In this document: positions 21,120-31,578 of the stretch, piece after piece
Position numbering within the stretch: position 1 is the stretch's first letter
Layout: each line of letters begins with the position of its first letter
Notes under the pieces: model-generated
Seen by the model: only the letters and a program-made list of their open reading frames with translations
Database searches by the model: none
Told to the model about the DNA's origin: nothing
Program-made: the position numbers and the translations under genes
Assembly (NCBI GenBank): GCA_028583605.1
Contig: CM053327.1
Span: 25,655,629 to 25,719,628 of the forward strand
DNA length: 64,000 bases
Reading direction: 5' to 3'
From: Dastarcus helophoroides
Lineage: Eukaryota > Arthropoda > Insecta > Coleoptera > Bothrideridae

Positions 21120-24100
21120 ATGGTCGTATCAAGTTTATTAGTAATATTTTTTGTTTTTCCACTATAATAATATAATATAATTTTGCCTTCATATGGAAGA
21201 TTTTTCTAAGTTGTACGTAATCGAATGGTTATGCTAGAGACTCCAGAAAAATCAGATGCTTGATCTGAAACTAAACTGCATATCACCGTCCATAAGTTTT
21301 ATGCATTCTGGTAAAAACAATCCATTTTAATAATCATTTGGTGGTCAAAATAGTCAATGGAGAACCAGAGTTCATCAGTAAATTTTCCTTTTTTCAACAC
21401 AATTTTGTCTTCATATGGTAATTTCTTTAAGCTGTGCTTTATTGATTAGTTATGCCAGAGGTACTAGAAATTAATGAAGAAGCTTTCATCTGAAACTAAC
21501 CAGTATGTCGCCGTGATCATCTCATGTATTGAGATAACATCCATAAAAATTGTTTGGTAGTCAAAATTTCAATGAATAACCAAATTTCATTAGTAATATT
21601 TTCCACTATAATATTGTCTTCATGTGGCACATTTTTCTAAGCTGCATATTATCGATTGGTTATGCTAGATGAACTAGAAACAAACCAGAAGCTTCATATG
21701 AAACTAAACACCATATCTCCGTTATCTCATATATTCGGACAAAGTCGATCCATCTTAATAGTCATTTGGTGGTCAAAATTTCATTGAAAAACGAAATTAC
21801 ATCAGTAATATTTTCTATTTCCACTATAATAAGGTCTTTATGTGGTACATTTTTCTAGGCTGCACATTATCGATTGTTTAAAAACATTATTCATTATTAT
21901 TCAATATAGTCCATTTGCTTTGCCCTAACTACGACTTGCAACACAAGACGGGAATTTGTGCTTTTACGCGAAGCGACCTGTCCTGTCAACGAGAAGAAGC
22001 ACTGGAATCTGCTGATGATGATGTGATTTGGCTGAAAATCTGTTCGAAAAACGAAGTAATATTCATTTGTTCACTTTATTTGCCTTCAAACAATCCCTCA
22101 TACAGACAGCTCTTCTCTTATGTCTCCGTAACCTTTGATCACCTATAGGACGAATTATCCAAAAGCTGAGGTTGTCATTCTCGGTGATTTCAACGTACAC
22201 AATATCCCCTGGTTAAGGTTTTCTTCCCGAACTGATCACGCGGGAAGGGTGGCAGAGGCTTTCGCCATCACTTATAGAGTATCGCAATTAGTTGAGGAAT
22301 CCACAAGAATTTCTGATGTAGATACCCATCAACCTAATCTACTCGACCTTTTCCTTACAAATTCACCAAATTCTTATAAAATCTCTGTGACATCACCGCT
22401 TGGAAATTCGGATCACAAGCTTGTAGCAGCCTCTCGCTCGGTTCATATACGACCTCTTTCCCAGACGCAGTTCCGTAAGGTTTAGCATTTTAATTCTGCA
22501 AACTGGGAAGAATTAAGAGACTTTTTTGCATCTTTCCCATGGTAGGAAGTCTGCTTTAACTCAGACAACCCATCCTTAGTCGCCGAATCCATCACGGAAA
22601 CTATCCTGATTGGTATGGCATGCTCAATTCCCCACTCCCAAAAGAAGTCTGCCTCCAGTAAATCTTGATTCAGTAAAAAATGTGCTCAGGCTGTCTCCTG
22701 CAAAAATCGCGCATATCGTCATTGGCGAAATAATCCCTCAGTCGAGACTCGGACCATATTTGTAGATGCACGAAATTCTTGTAAACAGGTTATTGACGAG
22801 GTAAAAGGTGATTTCGATCGTAAAATGCGCCAGAGGCTTACCAACTGTCCGAACGGTTCCAGGTCCTTTTGGAGATTTGCAAAGTCGATTGGAAAGAATT
22901 TTACACCTTCAAATTTTCCATCTTTATTCGATGAAAATAGCAATATTGCTACTACCTCCAAGGACAAGGCTGACATGTTAGCCTTAATGTTTGCTGAAAA
23001 TTCCAATCTTGATTCTTGAAACGCAGAACCTCCAATTCTCCCTGAGGTTGGCACTTCGATGCCTGAAGTTGTTTTCAGACAACGCACAATCAAGAAGATT
23101 CTCCTTGAGCTCGACACATCGAAAGCTTCTGACCTTGATGGTATTCCCACTATTGTTCTTAAGAAGTGCGCCCCAGAGTTGACTCTTGTCCTAAGCAAAT
23201 TGTTCACACTCTCTTACAACAAAGGTGTATTCCGTAACATCAGGAAATCTGCTAGAATGCAGCCTGTCCCTAAAAAGGGAAAAGGATCTGGCTAACAACT
23301 ATCGCCCTATACCTTTGTTACCCGTTATATCTAAAGTGATGGAAAAGGTTATCAACATCGAGATTCTTAAATATCTGGAGGAAAATAGAATCATCTCCGA
23401 CAGGCAATACGGTTTTAGACAACAACGTTCCACTGGCGATCTACTGGCATATGTTACTCATATCTGTAACTCAACTATGGAAAAACATGGTGAAGCTAGT
23501 ATTGAGGCATTGGATATCTCAAAGGCTTTGGACAGTCTGACACCGATCTCTTCTCGCCAAATTAACATCTTATGGTCTTCCTCCTGGACTAGAGCGATTC
23601 GCCTAATTGATGACGAGAGTCTGACCGATTCTCTCGAAACACTAGAGCACAGGCGTATGGTTGGTGACTTGTCTCTTTTCTACAAGAACTATCATGGAAT
23701 ATGCTCGCAGGAACCTATAGGATTGATCCTCCCAAGGGCAAGATTCTTGAGGCGTACTAGACAGTCGAAGACAGCAAATTCCTGTGCGGTCTAGCTTGAC
23801 ACAGTGAAGACTTCTGTCTACGGAGACTTTTTTCTATAGAACTTCCAAGTTATGGAACTTGTTACCGAAAGGAATTTTCCCCCAAAAATTACAACCTATC
23901 CTTGTTTAAGGTTCATCGCCATCTATCCTTGTTTCCGCATCCTACTCGCAGTGCTTTGAAAGCATAATGGGGTTACCCTTTGCGAGTGGATTAAACTTTT
24001 AAAAAAAAGTAACTAATTAGAAGCTTCATCTAAAACTAAACAGCGTATCACCATATACTCTTATGCATTCTGGTAAAAGCAATCCATTTTAATAACCATT

Positions 24101-24900
24101 TAGTGATCAAAATTTCAATGAAAAACTAGAGTTCATCAATAATATTTTTTTTCAACACAATTTCGTCTTCATATGGTAATTTTTGTAAGCTGTGCCTATG
24201 TTAGAAACACTAGAAATTAATGAGAAGCTTCATCTGAAAATAACCAACATGTCGCCGTGATCCTCTCATGTATTGAGATAACATCGATTCATCTTAAAAA
24301 TTGTTTGGGGTCAAATTTTTAATGAAAAACGAAATTTCATCAGTAATATTTTCTTTTTCCACTAGAATGTTGTCTTCATATGGTACATTTTTCTAAGCTG
24401 CACATTATGGATTGGTTATGCTAAATGCACTAGGAAACTAATAAGAAACTTCATATGAAACTACACATCATATCTCCGTCATCTCATGTATTCGTCGATT
24501 CCATCTGAATAGTCATTTGTTGGTCAAAATTTCATTAAAAAACGAAATTACAGTCAGTAACATTTTTTTTCTCCTGTAATAGTGTCTTCATGTGGTATAT
24601 TTTTCTAAGCTGCACATTATAGATTGGTTAAAGACATTAGAAACTAATCAGAATCTTCATCTGAAACCAAACAGCAGTAATATGCTTAAATGATGAAAGT
24701 GATATTATCACCTTCATCATCTCATGAGTTCGGATAAAATCGGTCCATCTTAGTAATTGTTTGGTGGTCAAAATTTCAATGAAAAACGAATGTTCATGAG
24801 TAATATTTTCTTATTCCACTATAATATTGTTTTCATGTGGCACATTTTTCTAAACTGCATATTATCGATTGGTTATGCTAGTGCTAGACACTAGAAATGT
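21120..24900. repeat. tandem satellite, period about 205-245 bp, interrupted by a retrotransposon
   Basis: About four units precede (21,137; 21,374; 21,590; 21,803) and about four follow (24,137; 24,340; 24,555; 24,800) the insertion at 21,890-24,008. Each unit reads ATCAGTAATATTTTC, CACTATAATATTGTCTTCAT, ATTTTTCTAAGCTGCACATT, ATCGATTGGTTATGCTA, CTAATCAGAAGCTTCATC, TGAAACTAAACAGC, then ATTTGGTGGTCAAAATTTCA. Dispersed half-units are at 13.9, 15.6, 26.5 and 26.85 kb. Confidence 0.85.
21890..24008 (+). mobile_element. non-LTR retrotransposon family A, endonuclease-RT copy with RT-core deletion
   Basis: This is the most 5'-extended family A copy. AP-endonuclease C-terminal half: IWLKI near 22,030, GDFNVHNIPW near 22,180 and NSDHKLV near 22,410. 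RT N-terminal: KASDLDGIP near 23,130, NNYRPIPLLPVISKVMEK near 23,300 (after a frameshift at 23,285), QYGFRQQRSTGD near 23,405. At about 23,587 the frame jumps from the post-motif A region straight to the thumb (RAIRLIDDE); compared with the copy at 29.5-31 kb, motifs B and C (YADD) are deleted. The 3' end has GCGAGTGGATTAAAC and a tail of eight or more A's to 24,008. It lies inside one satellite unit, which resumes immediately after the tail. Confidence 0.85.
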
Positions 24901-25000
24901 AACGAATATTGGGTTTCCCACATTCGCGAATGTGAATATTCACTTCCAACATTCGCGAATGCCATAGTCGAATGTGAATGTTGGCTTTTTGATTGGCACG
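24895..25000. repeat. ATTCGCGAAT palindrome pair
   Basis: Two perfect copies of the 10 bp palindrome ATTCGCGAAT (24,922-24,931 and 24,951-24,960) with GTGAATATTCAC between them and TCGAATGTGAATG after them. It lies at the junction between the satellite and the next AT-rich array. It may be an eroded transposon end; no assignment is possible. Confidence 0.5.
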
Positions 25001-26430
25001 TGGAGAATTTTGTAAGAAAAGTTACAATTTCCAGAATAAATCGAATTTAAAGAATAAAAAATCAGTTTGTGAAAATATTTCTCTCATAATTTATATTTTC
25101 ATTTCATTTAAAATCTCTAAATTTGCAAGAAATCTTTTTCTCTAAATTACACAAAAATATTCTCAAGATTTTTATATTTTTATAAAAATTTTAATTCAAT
25201 TTTAGATGAATAAACCAATTTTGAGGAAAATGGAGTATTTTGGATAAAAAACTCAATTTTGATAGAAATTTCCAGAAACAGAGACATTTAGTCACAACTT
25301 CGAAAAGAAACTTTTGAGAAACAGGTTATTTCCAGCCAGTCAAAATTTCGAGAAAAACGTCCTAAATTCCTATAAAATATTTTCTAAGTTTCTAATACAA
25401 TTCAATTTTGAGAGGTAAAGTACAGTTTTGGATTTAACATCGTAATTTAGAAAAAGACGAATTATAAGAAAAAAAAACCCAGTTTTGGGATAGTCGGAAT
25501 TTTTGGAAAATCGAATTTAAAAGCTGACATTTTGAACAAACTTGACAAATATCGAAATTTCGATAAAAAGGCGATTTTCGAGGTAAAAATCGAAAAGTTT
25601 CGAAAAACTAAACAACTGTTGAAAAAAAAATCAAAATTTTTAGGAAAAGTTCGATATTTTAAGAGAAAGATCGAAATTTCGAGAAAAAGGTCGAAATTTA
25701 GTAAAAATTCGAAATTTCTCCATAGAGATAGTAAAACTTTGTGAAAATTTCGAAAAAGGGGCACATTTGAAGAAAATTGCAGAACAAAAGTTTAAATTTC
25801 AACAAAAAGGTCGAAATTTCTCGACTGAATATTTCTTTTTTACCAACTTGCCTAAGAAAAAGATAAGCTCTTCCCCTCGTGCCACTATGACGTCAGAAAA
25901 TAGCACACTTCAAAATTCTGAGAAGCAAGTTGGAATTGAAATTTTCTGGTTATTTTTGTCTTTTTACAAAAATTAAAAATTTTCACAAAATTCAAAATTT
26001 TCACAAAATTCAAAATTTTCACAAAATATCAAAATTTTCGGAAAATATTTTTCAAAATTTTCATGTAAAATATTATTTTAAGAATTTTAATTTTTTATCA
26101 AACGATCTACACCAAATTTCGAGAAAAAGGGGAACTTTGATAAACAAGCCGAAATTTGCAGGAAGTTGAATTCGGGAAGAAAGTCGAAAATTTTAAAATA
26201 GTCGAATTTTGAGAAAGTGACGAAATTTCGAAAAAAAAAAGACGAATTGTGAGATAAAATTTCGAAATTTTGAAAAAGTCGGATTTTAGTAAAGGAAGAT
26301 GAATGTTAGAATAAATTCGAAATTTCAAAGGTAAACGAAAAGTTTGTGAAAAAAGACGGATTTTGAAAAAATGTGAAAAAAGTTAGAAAATGGAAATTTC
26401 TGGAAAAGGTTCCCGCTGTTGAGAATACAA
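25001..26430. repeat. AT-rich TCGAAATTT array
   Basis: Irregular array of (G)TCGAAATTT and GAAAATTTTG variants, including four close copies of CACAAAATTCAAAATTTT near 25,980-26,030. No coding potential. Flanked on both sides by satellite-type sequence, as is the 14-15.6 kb array. Confidence 0.75.
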
Positions 26431-26913
26431 ATTTATAGACACTCAATTTTTCAAGTTGTACATCATCGCTTGGGTATGTCAAAGGATCGAAGAACTGAAT
26501 AGAACTTTCGTTTGCATTTCATATTTCAGTTAAAATAGATCCATGTTAAAACTCAGATTTATTGGTGGTCAAAATTTTCGCAATAAGCTAAAATTCAGGA
26601 TATACTTCTTTCGGGATTGGACCGTGTCAAAGAACTACTAAAAATATTCGACGTTTTGCCCACCATCATAGGGGCTTCTTCAGGAACAAAGAAAAGAAAC
26701 AATAAATTTCCATTATAATTATATGTTTGTTAAATTTCCAAGTTAACCACAGTGATTGGATGTGGTAGTGGATCTAAGAGCTGGTTAAGAACTTCCTTTT
26801 AAACAAAACAACATTATACCACCATCATTTTTTTACGTATTCAGTTAAAATCAATCCATTTTAAAACTCTTAGATATTCTTGGTGGTCAAAATTGATAAA
26901 TCAAAGTTTATCC
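26431..26913. repeat. satellite-related segments and a hammerhead-like motif
   Basis: 26,450-26,600 and 26,760-26,910 match the second half of the satellite unit (AGTTAAAAT(A/C)(A/G)ATCCAT, ATTGGTGGTCAAAATT). Between them, on the minus strand at 26,652-26,682, CTGAAGA-A-GCCC...GGGC-AAAAC resembles the hammerhead-type motif of Penelope-like elements. Confidence 0.45.
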
Positions 26914-26981
26914 CAGTGGCGAATTCTCCATAAGGTAATCCAGACAGATGCCCAAGGGCGTGAGAAGGCCTGGAAATCGAT
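26914..26981 (+). mobile_element. hAT-like left terminus fragment
   Basis: CAGTGGCGAATTCTCCATAAGG and the following AGAAGGCCTGG match the left end of the 15,677 MITE. It is cut off by the foldback element that begins at 26,982. Confidence 0.45.
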
Positions 26982-28022
26982 TATACAGGCTGTCCCCGTT
27001 TTAAGTGCCTCAAATGAAACAGGTGATAGAAAAAGTAATTTTAAAGAAAAAGTTTCCTATGAACATGTATCCGGAAGCTCTTGATAAAAAAGATACAAGG
27101 TGTTAAAATTTGAATAAAAAAAAGTTTTTATTGTTTCATTTTCAAGTTTTCAGAGTTATTTAAACTAAATTTTGCACACATGGTGCGTAGATGAAGGATC
27201 ATAGAGAAAATTAAGTTTCTATCTCAACCAGTGGCAAAGTTGCGGGTAATCTGTGATATTGTTTTGAAAAAAAGTAGTACGCCACTAAACAAAATGAAAT
27301 AAAATACAATTTTTGGATAAAGCCTTTAATTCTGAAGAAGTGTTTTTTTGACATTTTTTTTTGGCATTTACTACCTTATGTTTTACGTAGGAACTGTTCG
27401 AATACAATGTATGCTGGTCTTTAAATAATCACTGACTAAGACAACGAGGGGTAAGTTTAAGATGATACAACACTGGATAAAATGAAATGAATTAACAGTT
27501 TTGGATAAAGCTGACTCTAACATTTTTTCATGTTTGTCACTATTGTGACAGAATTTAAATTTTTGGCACTTTCCTTAGTGAAAGTACGAGCGAGAGTGAT
27601 GTTTTTTCCAAAACCAACGACATGACGCAACCAGTGGCAAATATAAAAAAATGTCAAAAAATAACCTTTATTTAAAATTAAATACTTTACCCAAAACAGG
27701 TTTTTTTATTTTATTTCTCCAGTGTTGAATCGCGTTTTCTCCTACAATAATATCACAGATTACTCGTAACTCCACTACTGGCTGAGGTAGAAACTTAGTT
27801 TTATTTTATTTTGTGATTCTTCATTCATACACCATGTGTGCAAAATATCTTGGAAAACTTGAAAGGAAAAAAGTAAAAACTTTTTTTTTAATTCAAATTT
27901 TAACACCTTGTATCTTTTTTTAAGAGTTTCCGGATACATGTTCATAGGAAACTTTTTGCTTAAAATTGTTTTTTCTATCACCTGTTTGATTTAAGGCACC
28001 TAAAACGGGGACACCCTGTATA
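26982..28022. mobile_element. 1.04 kb foldback DNA element with ~350 bp inverted arms
   Basis: The left arm (26,982 to about 27,335) and right arm (about 27,665-28,022) are long imperfect inverted repeats. Ends: TATACAGGCTGTCCCCG against reverse complement TATACAGGGTGTCCCCG. Shared inner phrases include AACAGGTGATAGAAAAA, CCTATGAACATGTATCCGGAA, ATACAAGGTGTTAAAATTTGAA and GTAATCTGTGATATT. There is no transposase, so the element is non-autonomous. The superfamily is not certain. Confidence 0.8.
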
Positions 28023-29475
28023 GTTTTTTAATTATAAAAATTTGGGGCGCATCACTTTTCTTTAGTCGTTAAAGTACATATAAATAAAATTTACACTTCT
28101 AGTAATAATACCGCCATTTTATTAATATGTTAAGCAGGAAGAATCAACTGATTTATGATCTGCAATTAGAGTATTTTTATTAGTAATTACGTGTACGTTT
28201 CAAGGACAGTGAAATATATGTAGATCACATAGTATTAATCTTAATTGTATTTTCTTCAGTTTTTGGAAGCTAAGGTTTTTATTTTTGTTTACGTATACAA
28301 TCCCTGAATATTAAGGAATCATATTATATGTAATTATCGAGATTCATGCCGAAGGTATGAATGAAAAGTAAACATGATACATTACATATGGTGTCCAGTC
28401 TGAGAGGCACCAAGTACAGGTAGATTATTTCTTTGACTCATCCCACGCGCTTCCTACACAATCCTTTACCAATCTCAACTCAACACACATCTGCAAATAT
28501 GGTTATTGAAGGAACACTGCAAAGTAAGTTATCAAACAGGATCGTACCTAATATTTCGCCATTGTTTTTCTTATATCTTATTGAAGATTAGGAATACAAC
28601 CAGAAAATGCAACCCTGAAGAATTACAAAGGTCGCTGTGCGGAGCAACTTTAATTTTCTTCTATTCTGGATTTGCATCATAGCAAATTCCATGTAATTTT
28701 TTAGGGAAACCTTTAAAGTTATATCAGTCTATGGTTATATCATACTTCTGGTTGTAATTGTCGGAAATATTCCTTCACTTAGCATGTAGCAAAAATGTTC
28801 CTCGTAATATACAGTCGAAAGTTAGTTACACCTTACTTAATAGAGACTAGGAGATCACAGTCATTAGCTCTTGAGACCGGACCACTCAAAACAACCAACA
28901 TTTTATGCAATTTTTACTGAATCCTATTGAGAAGTTCATTGTAGTTCCAAAACTATTTTATTTTTTTATAAAATGTGGATATTCCGGGCCTGTGTCTCCT
29001 TATTATGATGCACGATAAAATTGACAAGAGTTTGCTATACTTGTATACCTGTTTGTTTAACAGCCGCAAACAAATTTAGAAATTGTTACGACTTATCCCT
29101 ACCACTCGTTCCTTAAAACGTCTCAAGTATAGAAGATGTTTCCTTTTATTGCCTTAAAAGGATCGAGAGATTGCATATATTATAATTATAGGTTGCTAAA
29201 TGTTTTCTTGATTATATAAAAATAAATACATTACATTACATTACAGCACACTTGTCAAACAAACGTGGGTTTTTGTTTTTCAGGTCGGAATAAACAGTCG
29301 TTAAGTTATGGTAAATATGTGCTCCAATACTATAGTTGATGCAGATAAATGTAATTATCAAAATATAAGTGTCAATTAATAGAATCACGTGGATCAAATT
29401 TTACTGGCGATTCTATAAAGCGAAATTTGAAATATAACCACTCTGGATATTTAATCATAATGTAGTGTTAATAAT
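28023..29475. other. non-coding stretch
   Basis: No repeat family or gene recognised. A tiny possible coding start at 28,499 (nine codons and a GTAAGT) has no supporting downstream exon. Confidence 0.4.
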
Positions 29476-31055
29476 ATTTTTTTTTAAGTTTAATCCACTC
29501 GCAAAGGGTAACCCCATTATGCTTTCAAAGCACTGCGAGTAGAATGCGGAAACAAGGATAGATGGCGATGAACCGCCTTCTTAAACAAGGATAGGTTGTA
29601 ATTTTTGGGGAAAATCCATTTCGGTAACAAGTTCCATAACTTGGAAGTTCTATAGAAAAAAGGGTCCCCGTAGACAGAAGTCCTCACTGTGTCAAGTTGG
29701 ACCGCACAGGAATTTGCTGTCTCCGACTGTCTAGTACGCCTCAAGAATCTTGCCCTTGGGGCTATTAGTTCCTGCGAGCATCTTCCATGATAGTACTTGT
29801 AAAAAAGAGACAAGTCACCAACCATACGCCTGTGCTCTATTGTTTCGAGAGAATCGGTCAAACTCTCGTCATCAATTAGGCGAATCGCTCTCCTTTGAAA
29901 TGAATCCAAGAGAGCTAAAGTGTGTTTTGGGGCTGAACTCCAAACATGAGAACAGTATTCTAGGGTTAGCCTAACTTGAGCTTTGTATAGTGTTAATAGC
30001 TGATAAGATGTGAAGTACTTTTTAGCTCTAAAAAGAAAGCCTACCTTCTGAGAGGCGGATTTGGCAATGGCGCGCACATGATCGTCCCAAGAGAAGTTAG
30101 TGCTCGCATTCACTCCTAGCATAGATAGATTAGATCCCATCGGAAGAATTTTACCGTCCATTAGTATGTTTGTTACAGTGTCCTTTGATGTTTTTTAGAG
30201 AAAACCGCGGCCTGAGTTTTTGAAGCGCTGAAGTCGACCAAATTGTTCTTACCCCATTCCAGAATAATCTCGAGATCCCGATTAATCATCTGTATCTGCT
30301 GTTCCCTTAGACGATCTGAAGCAGCGATAGATAATGGTTTGTCGGAGAAAAAAGATGACACAAGGTTACTATCATCTGCGTAGCCGTATATAGGATTGGA
30401 AGTTGAAGCTAAGAGATCGTTTATGTGTAACAGAAATAGAGTAGGAGACAGAACAGATCCCTTAGGCACCCCTGCGTTAATCGCAAATGTCTCGGATGCC
30501 ATCGACGACGACCTGAAGAGATCTGTTAGCGAGAAAATTGAATATCAAATGACAGGGTCCAGGAGGAAGACCATAAGATGTTAATTTGGCAAGAGATCAG
30601 TGCCAGACTCTGTCTAAAGCCTTTGAGATATCCAATGCCACAATCCTAGCCTCACCATGTTTTTCCATAGCTGAGTTACAGGTATGAGTAACATATGCCA
30701 GTAGATCGCCAGTGGAACGTTGTTGTCTAAAACCGTATTGCCTGTCGGAGATGATTCTATTTTCCTCCAGATATTTGAGAATCTCGATGTTGATAACCTT
30801 TTCCATCACTTAAGATATAACGGGTAACAAAGATATAGGGCGATAGTTGTTAGCCAGATTCCTTTTTCCCTTATTAAGGACAGGCTGCACTCTAGCAGAT
30901 TTCCAGACGTTAGGGATTACACCTTTGTTGTAAGAGAGTGAGAACAGATATAACGGATAACAAAGAAATAGGGCGATAATTGTTAGCCAGATTCCTTTTT
31001 CCCTTCCCTTTTTAGGGACAGGCTGCACTTTAGCAGATTTCCAGATGTTAGTAAG
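29476..31055 (-). mobile_element. non-LTR retrotransposon family A, RT-region copy with YADD retained
   Basis: 5'-truncated, with the 3' end at 29,476 (poly-T on the plus strand, then GTTTAATCCACTCGC). Decoded on the minus strand: NNYRPISLLPVIS, QYGFRQQRSTGD, DISKALDRVWH near 30,605-30,800, INAGVPKGSVLSPTLF near 30,460-30,490 (motif B), YGYADDSN near 30,380 (motif C intact), then thumb and C-terminus ending SALKA at 29,517. It is broken by frameshifts near 30,180 and 30,500-30,600. The 5' portion (30,830-31,055) contains a local duplication of about 115 bp covering NNYRPISLLPVIS and the preceding residues. Confidence 0.8.
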
Positions 31056-31578
31056 TAAGAGGTTTGTAAATATGTATCTGCCCCTCCCTCTAAAGATAGG
31101 AGACTCCTTTTAGATTAGTTTAGATTATATATGGGTCGTTTCGTATTTCTTTTCATCCACCCCGCACCTCGACCTAAGGAGATCTTTTGTGCATACCGTG
31201 ATCTAATGTAGTTCCTAGGTTCAAACTCTTGTAAAAGTTTATTATGGACCTTATACATAGCGTACATAGCACATGTTCTACAGCTTCTGCGTAAAAGCGA
31301 CATAGTTCTGTTTCAGCTTAACCCATTTACTTGAGGTGGTACCTCATAGATCCTATGGGATAGGATGAAATGAAGGAATATATCTTCTTATCACTTCTAT
31401 ACGTAGGCTATACCATTATACATTTCGGATTTCTACTCTATGCATAGTCAGGCAACAAAATGCATTCACCAAAAGTCTCCTCCGCTATTTTACTGTATGC
31501 ATCCATAACATTTGGCGGCACACTTCAAGAATCTCGCGGGACAGTAAAGTGCCGCGGCACAGTGGTTGAAAATCACTG
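31056..31578 (-). pseudogene. mobile-element debris: RT-like tail and hAT-like terminus
   Basis: On the minus strand at 31,115-31,303 a 62-codon frame (RRSCRTCAMYAMYKVHNKL...NYIRSRYAQK) resembles the C-terminal region of non-LTR reverse transcriptases, but I cannot place it in a family. At 31,578 reading leftward, CAGTGATTTTCAACCACTG and GTGCCGCGGCAC form a hAT-like terminal sequence that cuts off the family B relic. The partner end was not found. Confidence 0.4.

Noticed and set aside
20832..21167. 111-codon plus-strand frame in intergenic DNA
   Set aside because: No family similarity, no codon character, a strongly hydrophobic AT-driven C-terminus and overlapping frames on the other strand; it runs into the satellite.
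25462..26328. Overlapping 70-100 codon frames on both strands
   Set aside because: They are Phe/Lys/Asn-rich translations of the TCGAAATTTT array and have no domain content.
28499..28525. Possible mini first exon (ATGGTTATTGAAGG followed by GTAAGT)
   Set aside because: Nine codons only; no downstream exon or promoter could be supported.
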